The notes below the pieces were generated by a model, which was not told where the DNA came from, did not search any database, and saw only the letters and a program-made list of their open reading frames with translations. Of a stretch of 40,788 nucleotides of DNA, positions 1 to 7,090 are shown piece by piece. Source of the DNA: a virus. Both the position numbers and the translations under genes were made by a program. The stretch is from IMG/VR virus record IMGVR_UViG_3300017987_000171, positions 1-40,788 of that record; one strand, 5' to 3'. Each line of letters opens with the position of its first letter. The stretch's first letter is position 1.

Positions 1-117
1 CACCAAAAACCGGGGCCGTATCATTGTAGACCCTTTCGGGGTAAAAAGCAGACCGGGCCGCGAGATCGCACGGGGCGGCACTATACACACGACCCGGTCG
101 CCGGAGGTTATTCAGAA
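1..117. other. Left edge, no gene seen
   Basis: Downstream flank of the exported-protein gene at 118-660. I see no open frame or clear terminator here. The sequence does not match the right edge of the window, so no terminal repeat is visible. Confidence 0.5.
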
Positions 118-660
118 TCAGAAGAAACCGGCCACGTTAAGGAAGGTCCAGATGCCTTCCATTTCCGCCAGGGCCGACGATGAATCCGGTTTCATATACT
201 CCGTCCGCACCGTCGGCTGAATGTGCTTGCTCGGCCAAATGTGAAACCCGGTGCCAATCACCGCCGTCGGCTTGAAATTGTCGTCGAACGCGACAGCGAC
301 CAGTCCTACGGGACGCACGGGTACCATTGCCTCGGCGAAAGCATCTGCGATATAATCGGGCAAGATCGTGTGGAGAGCTGCATCGTAGACAGGACCGAGC
401 GGGAACTCCGCTGCCGGCCCGATGCCGCACTCATTTTCCGGCGCTTGATCGCCCCCCAGCATAATCAAGCCTGCGGCGCCGTCGTTTTCGTAGTCCGGCC
501 AATAGAGAGCCAGTCCTTGCAGCAGGTCCTCGCCCGTGGCCCCGAGGCCCATTCCCCCTTCAAGGGACCAGTGCGCGTCCAACGTTAACTCCCCCTCTGC
601 CACTGCAACCCCCGTCACCGTAGCAATCAATACCGCTACTACCATCCATAATCGTGTCAT
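118..660 (-). CDS. Exported protein, possibly outer-membrane beta-barrel
   Basis: Hypothetical protein of 180 residues. It begins with a clear Sec signal peptide: MTR, a hydrophobic stretch to about residue 20, and an Ala-Val-Ala cleavage site before Glu. The mature part is rich in Gly and alternating aromatic or aliphatic residues and ends in Phe-Phe. A C-terminal Phe is typical of beta-barrel outer-membrane proteins, so a Lom-like phage surface protein is possible; that is inference. The ATG is preceded by AAGGAG with a 6-nt spacer. It is the last gene of the leftward early set. I do not recognise a family. Confidence 0.75.
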   Translation of the reverse strand: MTRLWMVVAVLIATVTGVAVAEGELTLDAHWSLEGGMGLGATGEDLLQGLALYWPDYENDGAAGLIMLGGDQAPENECGIGPAAEFPLGPVYDAALHTILPDYIADAFAEAMVPVRPVGLVAVAFDDNFKPTAVIGTGFHIWPSKHIQPTVRTEYMKPDSSSALAEMEGIWTFLNVAGFF

Positions 661-726
661 TTCAGACTCCTTTCAAAAGGTTCGGTTACTCCTTACACAG
701 GCGGCTGGCCATCCCTGGCCAATTTG

Positions 727-1269
727 TCAGCATCGCTTTGCGGTTTCGGCATCGACTGACACATCCCTGTTACGAACCGCCTGCGTGTTCCTATTCCAGT
801 TCGGGTCGGGATCGGGAATCTGCAACTGCACGATGGACCATTGGGCCACGGCGTTGCGGCAGTTCTCGAAGAACCGGCTCATTTCAATCGTATTCATTTC
901 GGATATTCGTTTGCGTTCCCCGTCATCGCCGACGTCATTATAGGCATAGAGCGCTGCCGCAATGACCTCGCGCGATACCGGAATGCCCGGTGCAATCCGA
1001 CTGTTCGTCGCTCGCGCGTCGTACCCGGCCAGCGCCGCCAGAAACGTTGCTAAATCGATCCCATTCTCCGCCAGTTCGTCACGGATCATTCCGACGACTA
1101 AACCAAAGTGGCATCCGAGTTGTTGCCGGCTTTTCGGACTGCCCTGTCGTACAAGCCGCTCCTTGACGATGGTCCCGTCTTTGAGCTTCCCCAAATAACG
1201 TGCCCTGCGAGTCTGCACTTCCGGCGTGTACCGTAGTTGCCCGTTCTGTACGTGACCGTACCACTCCAT
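727..1269 (-). CDS. NinB-like phage recombination-associated protein
   Basis: Protein of 180 residues starting MEWYGH. A central block (KERLVRQGSPKSRQQLG, then a hydrophobic VVGMIRDEL) and a C-terminal IPDPDP resemble a phage family related to NinB: a short beta hairpin, an R-S-xx-Q turn, then helices, ending near an I-P-D/E-P motif. NinB-type proteins sit in phage recombination loci and are thought to act on single-stranded DNA. I chose ATG 1269 because GAGG lies 9 nt upstream; a TTG 15 nt earlier is also open. Its 5' third overlaps the zinc-finger frame 1079-1390. The nearby nuclease and SSB-like genes fit a recombination role. Family call from memory. Confidence 0.6.
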   Translation of the reverse strand: MEWYGHVQNGQLRYTPEVQTRRARYLGKLKDGTIVKERLVRQGSPKSRQQLGCHFGLVVGMIRDELAENGIDLATFLAALAGYDARATNSRIAPGIPVSREVIAAALYAYNDVGDDGERKRISEMNTIEMSRFFENCRNAVAQWSIVQLQIPDPDPNWNRNTQAVRNRDVSVDAETAKRC

Positions 1270-1390
1270 TTTCCTGGTCCTCAAGTCGTTGACGAATACA
1301 ATCGAGACAGTAGAATAACGGCTCCCCTTTCCACTGATGAAAGCAATCGTCGTTCTTGATCCGTCCGCATTGCCGGCATTGCCTACTCAT
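1079..1390 (-). CDS. Small zinc-finger protein overlapping the next gene
   Basis: Frame of 103 residues. The first 40 look real: two Cys pairs (C-RQ-C and C-LD-C about 20 residues apart) form a treble-clef or zinc-ribbon knuckle. Its ATG shares ATGA with the stop of the SSB-like gene, which suggests coupled translation. The last two thirds run out of phase with the NinB-like gene (about 190 nt overlap) and have low-complexity composition. Either this is a genuine overlapping gene or a frameshift near 1270-1285 has separated a zinc-finger N-terminus from the NinB-like protein. Confidence 0.45.
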   Translation of the reverse strand: MSRQCRQCGRIKNDDCFHQWKGEPLFYCLDCIRQRLEDQENGVVRSRTERATTVHAGSADSQGTLFGEAQRRDHRQGAACTTGQSEKPATTRMPLWFSRRNDP

Positions 1391-2043
1391 CAAAACGGGA
1401 TATCACGGACGTTGCGGGCCTCGTCGGGCACTGCCGGTCCTTGGTCGTCGGCATCCGGCACAGTCATCGGAGAACCGCCGTTCAGGATTATCTGGTATTC
1501 CGGCGATTTCTGAATCTCCGTAACAATCCACGGCGGCAACTCGGGAATCTGTACGCCATGCTCCTCGATCCCGTAGTACACCTGCGGTAGTTCGCCCTTA
1601 ACCGTAACGCCCTTGGCTGCTGGCAATACGGTATCCACATTCGCGTATGTATTGCCGTTGGTCTTGGACACCACATGGACGACATTCAACTGGCAGGGCT
1701 TACCGATAAGGGTCGGCATTTGAAACGCTACCAAATCGTCAGGCGTGAAGTCCCGGCCCCGCCATGAGCGCAGGTCCTTCCGCAAGTGCGCCTTTTCGTT
1801 CAGACTGGCGGTGTACCGCTTACTCATCACACGCGGACCTTCCTGCTCGTTGCCCTCTTTGTCCGTCCACTCCAATCGTTCCGACGGAATCTCCCACATC
1901 AATAGCATTTTGCGATGATCGGTATTGAACCGTTCGCTGTGAACCGTTCCCAAATCCACCATGCCATAGCACACGGCTGCATACATACCGGGGTCAAGCG
2001 GTGGCACGCTGCTGCCGTTGCCTTTATCGCTTACTGTCAACAT
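1390..2043 (-). CDS. Single-stranded DNA-binding-like phage protein with SSB-type tail
   Basis: Protein of 217 residues. The body has alternating beta-type segments (VHVVSKTNGNTYANVD and similar), compatible with an OB-like fold seen in phage ssDNA-binding proteins. The C-terminus is acidic (DADDQG, then DEARN) and ends in DIPF, which closely matches the tail that bacterial SSB uses to recruit recombination and replication partners. ATG 2043 has GGAG 9 nt upstream; a GTG at 2058 is a poorer choice. It lies between the coiled-coil and nuclease genes and the NinB-like gene, consistent with a recombination module. The function is inferred from the tail and the context. Confidence 0.6.
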   Translation of the reverse strand: MLTVSDKGNGSSVPPLDPGMYAAVCYGMVDLGTVHSERFNTDHRKMLLMWEIPSERLEWTDKEGNEQEGPRVMSKRYTASLNEKAHLRKDLRSWRGRDFTPDDLVAFQMPTLIGKPCQLNVVHVVSKTNGNTYANVDTVLPAAKGVTVKGELPQVYYGIEEHGVQIPELPPWIVTEIQKSPEYQIILNGGSPMTVPDADDQGPAVPDEARNVRDIPF

Positions 2044-2063
2044 GGTTCTCGTCTCCACTGTAC

Positions 2064-2243
2064 TTACAATAGGATATCTGTTTGACTGTCACTGGCACCG
2101 AGTTCCTCAATAGCCCGCGCCACGGCCACCTTACGGCGACGGCGACGCATTCTCTCGCGCGACAGCCACATCGCCCGCAACGTCCGTTGCACTACCTGCT
2201 TCTCGCGTTCTGTCGCCGAGTCCAATATGTCACGCATCGTCAT
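2064..2243 (-). CDS. Small basic hypothetical protein
   Basis: 59 residues (MTMRDILDSA start), highly charged, with an Arg-rich run (RMRRRRRKVA) in a predicted helix. Its ATG overlaps the stop codon of the coiled-coil gene as ATGA, which fixes the start despite a longer open frame upstream. No family recognised. The basic helix could bind nucleic acid, but that is a guess. Confidence 0.6.
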   Translation of the reverse strand: MTMRDILDSATEREKQVVQRTLRAMWLSRERMRRRRRKVAVARAIEELGASDSQTDILL

Positions 2244-2947
2244 CAGACAGCACTCCTTACAGCTACCGACGTCGTCGTAACCGCCTTGCAGCCGGGTACG
2301 TTGAAGGTTGAGCGCATGGCCCGCGCCATGCTGTTCAGGGCCACCATGTTCGGTAGCACCATCGTCGGTGCCGCTTGCCCGTCGGCGACGGCGCGGCACA
2401 ACGCCTTGATGTCCACGACCTCGGCCCCCCAGCGCTCTTGCCGACTCACGCCGTTGGCCTTCTGGAATGTCGGCTTCGCCACGATGGCCGGCTGCACGAC
2501 GGGCGTATCGAGGATTTCCTCCACCGTCTCGTCAGTAGCACCGTTGGCTTCGGCCTCGGCGGCCAGGGCCAGCCGGGCTTCTTCGCCGGCCTTACGTTGG
2601 GCCTCTTGCAGCCTGCGCTGTTCCGCCAGCCGCAACCGCTCTTGCTCGGCGTCCCATTGGCCCACAGTGCCCTTGATAATGCTCTCGGCCTGGGCGATGG
2701 GCTCCAGCAACTTCTTCTCAGCCGCTACCGCCTCCTTGTGGGCCTTGTTAGTGGCATCCTTGATCGGCTTGTGATGAGCCTTGATGTCCTTGCGCAGCCG
2801 CACGATCTCGACCAGGACCATCGCGGCCTTGTTGTACGTGTCCTGATCCGTGATTGTGATGGCACGGGCGCGGTCCGGCCATGCCAGTGCCGTCTGCTCC
2901 ATTCGTTTGACCTCCGGTGTCTCCAAGGTTTGTATCTCAGTGCTCAT
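2243..2947 (-). CDS. Phage coiled-coil protein, recombination-associated
   Basis: Protein of 234 residues matching a common phage layout: N-terminal region with a DQDTYNKAA segment, a basic helix (RLRKDIKAHHKPIKDATNKA), a long charged coiled coil (about residues 75-140), then a short beta-rich C-terminus with NVPGCKAVTTTSVAVRS. Such proteins regularly lie beside exonuclease and ssDNA-binding genes in phage recombination operons; their exact job is unclear. It overlaps the nuclease gene by 11 nt and the following small gene by 4 nt, so the three are probably co-translated. Confidence 0.7.
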   Translation of the reverse strand: MSTEIQTLETPEVKRMEQTALAWPDRARAITITDQDTYNKAAMVLVEIVRLRKDIKAHHKPIKDATNKAHKEAVAAEKKLLEPIAQAESIIKGTVGQWDAEQERLRLAEQRRLQEAQRKAGEEARLALAAEAEANGATDETVEEILDTPVVQPAIVAKPTFQKANGVSRQERWGAEVVDIKALCRAVADGQAAPTMVLPNMVALNSMARAMRSTFNVPGCKAVTTTSVAVRSAV

Positions 2948-3491
2948 GATGTAACCTCCATTCAGTACAGGTTACTGCGGCCAAAAACACGGACAGGTCG
3001 CGAGCGTAATCGTCGCGGGGATACTCGCGAACCTGATAGTGTCCGTCGGCCTTGAGGTAGAGCCCGGCCCGCCGATACGAATACGGGTTGGGCAACATAT
3101 TGACGTAGGCTGCTGTTTGCAGGGCGTGCCAGGGGAAGTGACAACCTGTTTTGATGTCCCAGACCCACCGGGGCCGCACGGTGAGAATGCGGTCGGGCGT
3201 ACCGCGATACCGCCCTTGCGGGTCCTGACGCGGGGCCTCGATCCAGTCCCACTCGCGCTGGCCTGTAGCCTGCCTCCACTGTATCCATCGCTTGTAGCCC
3301 TCCACGTACCCGGCAATCTTCGGATCAAGCGTCGATTCGTCCAGAGTCCCTTCGTCAAGATACTGACAGGCGGCGTGAACCACCGTGCCCCGGTCGCGCA
3401 CCTCGTCGCTGAACCAGCGAGTGTCGATCAGACCGGCGTTTTTGAGAACTTCCGTGACGCGGGGTAGCGTGGCCGTTTGCGTCTCAGTCAT
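2937..3491 (-). CDS. PD-(D/E)XK nuclease (Cas4/RecB-like exonuclease)
   Basis: Protein of 184 residues with the RecB/Cas4-type nuclease core: a histidine in RGTVVHAA (H39), E85, GTPDRI (D100), DIKTG (D112, K114) and QTAAY (Q125, Y129). These are the expected metal-binding and catalytic positions. No helicase domain or Fe-S cysteine cluster is visible, so it is more like a small phage exonuclease than full Cas4. It probably resects DNA ends for phage recombination together with the coiled-coil and SSB-like products. ATG 3491 is chosen; the frame stays open upstream to 3560 but overlaps the preceding gene. Confidence 0.8.
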   Translation of the reverse strand: MTETQTATLPRVTEVLKNAGLIDTRWFSDEVRDRGTVVHAACQYLDEGTLDESTLDPKIAGYVEGYKRWIQWRQATGQREWDWIEAPRQDPQGRYRGTPDRILTVRPRWVWDIKTGCHFPWHALQTAAYVNMLPNPYSYRRAGLYLKADGHYQVREYPRDDYARDLSVFLAAVTCTEWRLHHEH

Positions 3492-3939
3492 CAGATTCTC
3501 CTGTCTCCGCGTTGCAAACGTAACGATATCGCGGTGTTGGCTCTGCGGACTCTGCCGCAACGAAGCGGCAGTTGGGTCCCATCAACTCTTTCGGGAAATC
3601 TGCTATGGGGACGGTTAACCGAATCTCGATTGGCACCTCTTCCGAGTGCCACTCAGCCGTGGCTTGATCGCTATACCCTGCGTAGATGTGCGTAAGTTTG
3701 TCCTCCCAACACCCAAGCGCGTTGCGCAGGTACTCTCTCGCTACGTGCAGGTCCGCCAGCTTGCGAATGGACATGATAATCTTGTCAAAAAATACGTATG
3801 CGGCCAAGGGGCTGGGTATGTCGGTCAGTTTTTCTGCGATATCTCGTGCTTCGTAAGCGTCTCTCAATGACTTTTCCGCGTTGGCGATCCGAGCCTCTAT
3901 GTCCGTTACCAAAGCTGATGCCGTTTGCTTCTCAGTCAT
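3484..3939 (-). CDS. Hypothetical protein
   Basis: 151 residues. An N-terminal helical half (EARIANAEKSLRDAYEARD) is followed by a beta-rich half and an acidic end. No family or catalytic motif recognised. It overlaps its neighbours by 8 nt on both sides, placing it in the small-gene operon that feeds the recombination genes. Confidence 0.65.
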   Translation of the reverse strand: MTEKQTASALVTDIEARIANAEKSLRDAYEARDIAEKLTDIPSPLAAYVFFDKIIMSIRKLADLHVAREYLRNALGCWEDKLTHIYAGYSDQATAEWHSEEVPIEIRLTVPIADFPKELMGPNCRFVAAESAEPTPRYRYVCNAETGESDD

Positions 3940-4264
3940 CGTTTACCTCCGTTCTTTCCTTCTTGGCCTCCTCTTCGGCCTGTATTTCAGCAATCGTCTT
4001 GCGGAGCTGCTTCTGCTCTCCGGCCAGGAAGCCCTCAATAAAGGTTTGGGCTTCTGATCGAGTTGCACACTTAGCGATGGTTCGCACATAAGCGATTGTC
4101 GGATGTCCCAGCCTAATCGGGAGGACTTCATCAACGCCCCAAAAACCGAAATAGGGTGTGATGGAGAGATAGGCGAGTGCATCGCTCACTGTGCGAGTAG
4201 TGTCCCCAATCTTCAGTTGAATTTCTTTCGGCAACGTTTTCGGATATCGCATCCCTTGAGCCAT
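3932..4264 (-). CDS. Hypothetical protein
   Basis: 110 residues. The N-terminal part is globular (IQLKIGDTTRTVSDALAYL) and the C-terminal 40 residues form a charged coiled coil rich in Glu and Lys. No family recognised. Overlaps the next gene by 8 nt. Confidence 0.65.
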   Translation of the reverse strand: MAQGMRYPKTLPKEIQLKIGDTTRTVSDALAYLSITPYFGFWGVDEVLPIRLGHPTIAYVRTIAKCATRSEAQTFIEGFLAGEQKQLRKTIAEIQAEEEAKKERTEVNDD

Positions 4265-4349
4265 GATTTACCTCCCGGCCAAACCCGTCGTACAAGTCCG
4301 GCATCCACAATGCGGCGAACGCGGCCCATACCGCTGCGAGCAGCCTCAT
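4131..4349 (-). CDS. Possible small membrane peptide, overlapping
   Basis: A 72-codon frame starting MRLLAAVWAAFAALW, which resembles a signal anchor. Its ATG overlaps the stop of the upstream gene as ATGA, which supports translation and would fill the 81-nt gap before 4264. The 3' 130 nt run out of frame through the next gene, so the true product may be damaged or the call wrong. No family recognised. Confidence 0.3.
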   Translation of the reverse strand: MRLLAAVWAAFAALWMPDLYDGFGREVNHGSRDAISENVAERNSTEDWGHYSHSERCTRLSLHHTLFRFLGR

Positions 4350-4783
4350 AATCGTTCTCCCATTCTCGCCATTGCGACACTGTACGCTTGGCATACCTGC
4401 CCCCAATGGGGGTGGTACAAATCCCCCTCTGCCGCCTCGAGCGTAAGGAACACGGGCACTTGGCCGCCTGCCAGTTCGCTATCGAGGTTGAAAAGGAACT
4501 CCCATTCGTCGTAGTCATTGATGGTCTTCGACGGTGCGCGACCTCCAGGCCCGAACCGTTGCCACGGCAGGCAGTCCGTTGGATCGCCGTCATAGATGCA
4601 CAGTTCCCCCGTCTTCTTGTTGCGAATCACGTCCAGCGCCTTGAACTGGTGCTTCGGGTAGAGCTGCGGTTTGATCTCGGCGAGTACAGCTCGCAGGGGC
4701 GCACCTACTGCGGTGCGTGGTGGGAATACATCGTACAGTTCTTGTGCCGCCTTCCTGGTAATTGTGATCGTTTCAGTAGACAT
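4346..4783 (-). CDS. Hypothetical protein
   Basis: 145 residues, acidic, apparently globular (FKALDVIRNKKTGELCIYDG, then a DYDEWEFLFNLDSE stretch). No signal peptide, membrane segment or known motif. It begins 1 nt after the stop of the upstream coiled-coil gene. Confidence 0.65.
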   Translation of the reverse strand: MSTETITITRKAAQELYDVFPPRTAVGAPLRAVLAEIKPQLYPKHQFKALDVIRNKKTGELCIYDGDPTDCLPWQRFGPGGRAPSKTINDYDEWEFLFNLDSELAGGQVPVFLTLEAAEGDLYHPHWGQVCQAYSVAMARMGERL

Positions 4784-4784
4784 G

Positions 4785-4979
4785 TCATACCTCCGGCGTT
4801 TTCTTCTTTGGCGTCGCTTGGTCGTCGGCCAACAGGGCTTCGTCGGCCTGGATGGTCGCGCGGAGCATATTGGCCTCGGCCTGTAGTTGTGTCACCTGCG
4901 CTTGCTTGTCTGCGTAGGCGGCCTCGTTCTCTTGGATTCGCTCCCGGAGTTTCCGGGCAATTCGTGATTCTCGTGCCAT
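4785..4979 (-). CDS. Small coiled-coil protein
   Basis: 64 residues starting MARESRIARKLRERI, almost entirely one charged helix with heptad spacing, ending in a Lys-rich tail. ATG 4979 has AGGAG 6 nt upstream, which decides against the GTG 15 nt earlier. Function unknown. Confidence 0.6.
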   Translation of the reverse strand: MARESRIARKLRERIQENEAAYADKQAQVTQLQAEANMLRATIQADEALLADDQATPKKKTPEV

Positions 4980-4980
4980 G

Positions 4981-5274
4981 TCATTCTCCTGCACTTAAAC
5001 TTGGTACTGGCGCGGCGTTCTTGCGGTCCTCGGACGCTTTCAGGGCCGCCGCACACTCGGCTGTATGCGCCCATCCGTCGATAGTATTCGTCATGCAACT
5101 CTCGCATCCGTCGGCGTTGCACCATTCGCAGTGGTGCGTGCATCGCTGGCAGCGTTCCTTGCCGCAATCGCAACGTTCCGATGGGTTCTGCGCCGACAGT
5201 CCCGCGCCACAACTGCTGCACTCGTAGTGTTCCGGCGTGGCATGGAATTCAGGTTCGCGATAGTCAGGGTCCAT
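4981..5274 (-). CDS. Cysteine-rich zinc-binding protein
   Basis: 97 residues. It carries CSSC, CDCGKERCQRC, HHCEWC and DGCESC motifs plus a later H and C, enough for two or three zinc sites of ribbon or treble-clef type. Such small phage zinc proteins often bind nucleic acid or host proteins, but no family is recognised. A strong AGGAGG lies 8 nt before the ATG. It is the first gene of the leftward run that follows the 1.3-kb gene-poor stretch. Confidence 0.65.
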   Translation of the reverse strand: MDPDYREPEFHATPEHYECSSCGAGLSAQNPSERCDCGKERCQRCTHHCEWCNADGCESCMTNTIDGWAHTAECAAALKASEDRKNAAPVPSLSAGE

Positions 5275-5506
5275 TTTGTGTACCTCCTACGGGCAGTCGG
5301 CAGGTCCGTCTGCCAACTGGCCCGAGAGTGAGTACGGATTACCGGGGAACAAGAACCGAGCCCTCCCTGGCCCGGCCTTGGCCCGTAACGAGCGCGCCTC
5401 GGTTTCGCCGGAACGCGTCCTTGCTCGGACCGCCGAAAGCGCGATTGTGGGTAAAGCCCGGCGGGCGACCGCCGAGCTTCGGAGGAGGGTGATGAAAAGG
5501 CTTGAA
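5275..5506. other. Upstream region without a recognised gene
   Basis: About 230 bp between the zinc-protein gene and the tRNA-like element. It contains GC-rich short inverted repeats but no convincing reading frame. A clear sigma70 promoter was not found, although the genes to the left probably need one. Confidence 0.4.
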
Positions 5507-5638
5507 CGCCCCCGGCAGGATTCGAACCTGCGAGCGAGATATACGATCCCGGCGTCCGATGGCGGGGTGACGCGTCGCCCTCTTCCCGTCCATAAACCGG
5601 GGCCATCGTGCGATAGGCCGCTACACTACTACGGGGGC
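5507..5638 (-). tRNA. Atypical tRNA-like element, 132 nt
   Basis: The ends are those of a real tRNA. A perfect 7-bp acceptor pairs GCCCCCG (5632-5638) with CGGGGGC (5508-5514), with discriminator G. The T arm is canonical: GCAGG, loop TTCGAAT, CCTGC. The 5' side resembles a D arm (GTGTAGCGGCCTATC). The middle is about 55 nt too long. A helix CGATGGC/GCCATCG encloses about 38 nt, and a further hairpin CGGGA/TCTCG with 7-nt loop TCGTATA would expose GTA (Tyr). It may be a tRNA with an insertion or intron, a decayed tRNA, or a tRNA mimic. No CCA is encoded. Confidence 0.5.
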
Positions 5639-5820
5639 ATAACTGAGACCGGCGGGCCGGATTCCCCTATTCCGACTCCACTCACAGTCGTTGCGGTTTT
5701 GGCAGTCCTGGAGTCAGCCGTTAAGCTGGTTGCAACAATCGGAGTCAGTCACCTAGCGCTGCCACGCCATCGCCGGTCTCAATGAATCCCGCCGAGCGTC
5801 TCTGCTCGACGGGGGTGAAA

Positions 5821-5843
5821 CAATCAGGAGTTGGCGGGCCGGA
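5821..5843 (+). repeat. Repeat R1, copy 1
   Basis: 23-bp sequence with core GGAGTTGGCGGGCC, identical to the copy at 6371-6393. Its GGAGTTGGCGG part is the reverse complement of part of R2. A shorter partial copy, GGCGGGCCGGA, lies near 5652. Confidence 0.85.
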
Positions 5844-5962
5844 CGCTACCCCGGCTGCCCGTATTATGCAGTTGTTCGGGTGATCTGGCGTCCCCGCCTT
5901 ACGGCTTCGATCTTCGGCCCTGCTGACGTTTTTCCAGCACCCGGTCGTGAATGCGATTTCGT

Positions 5963-5980
5963 CACGCCGCCGCCAACTCC
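5963..5980 (+). repeat. Repeat R2, copy 1
   Basis: 18-bp CACGCCGCCGCCAACTCC, identical to 6567-6584. It can pair with R1 at 5821-5843 over 11 bp. Confidence 0.85.
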
Positions 5981-6370
5981 AATCGCAGGCTAGCGCCCTA
6001 CAAGGACGGCACGACATGAAGCCGACGTTCACCTACGATGTACTCAAATGTTGCCCGGCTCATGCGTGCCCTATTGCCGGGCGATGCAACTTGGCCGTTA
6101 CCGGCCTTCAATGGTTAGCGGCCCCTGACCCCGCGCTCGCAACATTCGTCACGATAGGGACAGCACGCAACATCCATACCGTCAAGGGCCGAATTACGCG
6201 GGAAGTCGGCCCAGTCATGGCCTGGCCCCCGGAACACATCCGGGATAGGAGCCTGTCTGTGCATCAAGTAAATAGTGTTGGTGGCGCGGATGTCCGATCC
6301 GCCCGGTTGGACCCGGAACGAACGGCGACAACGTATCCGCCCAAGCCTGTCGCTGGCTTCATCGATGACT

Positions 6371-6393
6371 CAATCAGGAGTTGGCGGGCCGGA
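6371..6393 (+). repeat. Repeat R1, copy 2
   Basis: Identical to 5821-5843 over 23 bp, 550 bp further on. It opens the second R1-R2 module. Confidence 0.85.
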
Positions 6394-6566
6394 TTGGCTG
6401 ATCGAGCCCCTACCGGCTCGTTTGTGGGACAAACGATAAAAACCTGCCAGATGCGACGGTCCTCTTACACAAGCCTCGCAGTCAAGGCTAATGAGGACAT
6501 GCTGTGCTTGCACCTGCGAATATTCGTTTCACTGCCGATTGGCAGACGCCGCCTGCGTGTTCACAC

Positions 6567-6584
6567 CACGCCGCCGCCAACTCC
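6567..6584 (+). repeat. Repeat R2, copy 2
   Basis: Identical to 5963-5980 over 18 bp. It closes the second R1-R2 module, just before repeat R3. Confidence 0.85.
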
Positions 6585-6593
6585 GTGATACTC

Positions 6594-6611
6594 AAATATT
6601 GGGGCCGCCCC
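6594..6611 (+). repeat. Repeat R3, copy 1 (downstream of Tat gene)
   Basis: 18-bp AAATATTGGGGCCGCCCC, repeated exactly at 7091-7108. The two copies bracket the Tat-signal gene, this one touching its stop codon. Confidence 0.85.
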
Positions 6612-7075
6612 TAAAGATGCGGGAACTGGCGGGACACCTGAATATGCCTGTCGTCTGGAACGCTTCGAAGGGCGTCCCCGTACCCCTGCGTCAACATGAC
6701 ATAGGCGAGATTCTGTGCCGCTCCCCACTGGGCGCCGCTGGGGCCAAGCTCCTTGACAAACGACGACTTAAGATAATCGCTGAATTGCTTATTCAGGTCG
6801 TCCTCGTTGTCTTTCAAAGGCACACCCCGTAATTGGCGTATCAACTCGAAGACCATCAGGTGAATCACCTGTTCATAACCAGGCCCGATGCCGCCCATTT
6901 CCACCGTAAACACAGACAACCCTGCGTCCCATCGACGAAGCGCTTCGTCGCATGTCTCTGGCAACGCTGGTATCTGCCTCGCCTCGGGATCGTCCACGGG
7001 CTGGTCCGGCGAGGCTTTGACCGGAAAGGCTACCGCCGTAGCGACGGCACCCTTCAACAAATCGCGTCGTCTCAC
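6611..7075 (-). CDS. Tat-signal exported protein of unknown function
   Basis: 154 residues. The N-terminus RRRDLLKG, followed by a moderately hydrophobic Ala/Val stretch and an Ala-rich cleavage region near residue 21, is a typical twin-arginine signal, so the product is probably exported folded. The mature part is helical (EQVIHLMVFELIRQLRG) with no recognised domain. The GTG start at 7075 is supported by AAAGGAG 5 nt upstream. Flanking 18-bp direct repeats make it look like an inserted cassette (moron) that may change host behaviour rather than build virions. Confidence 0.7.
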   Translation of the reverse strand: MRRRDLLKGAVATAVAFPVKASPDQPVDDPEARQIPALPETCDEALRRWDAGLSVFTVEMGGIGPGYEQVIHLMVFELIRQLRGVPLKDNEDDLNKQFSDYLKSSFVKELGPSGAQWGAAQNLAYVMLTQGYGDALRSVPDDRHIQVSRQFPHL

Positions 7076-7090
7076 TGTGTCTCCTTTCAG

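Larger units (their letters stand above)
5639..6593. other. Gene-poor locus with paired repeats
   Basis: Nearly 1 kb without a convincing gene. It holds two modules (5821-5980 and 6371-6584), each opened by a copy of repeat R1 and closed by a copy of R2, whose cores GGAGTTGGCGG and CCGCCAACTCC are complementary. Other hairpins include CCCGCCGAGC/GCTCGACGGG near 5788-5815 and GCCCGGC/GCCGGGC near 6055-6081. A plus-strand frame (5947-6588) is open but shows no family features. The content suggests structured RNA or recombination debris rather than protein. Confidence 0.5.

Noticed and set aside
2082-2774. Plus-strand frame of 230 codons
   Set aside because: Antisense to the coiled-coil gene, a shadow of its Ala/Glu codons.
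4213-4593. Minus-strand frame of 126 codons
   Set aside because: Out of phase with the gene at 4346-4783, Arg/Trp-rich, no start signal.
5091-5606. Minus-strand frame over the tRNA-like element
   Set aside because: The translation crosses the T arm (a RILPG-type peptide typical of translated tRNA) and overlaps the zinc-protein gene.
5947-6588. Plus-strand frame of 213 codons in the gene-poor locus
   Set aside because: It has an AAGGA before an internal ATG at 6016, but it runs through R1 and R2 repeats and shows no domain. I could not support it as a gene, though it is not excluded.
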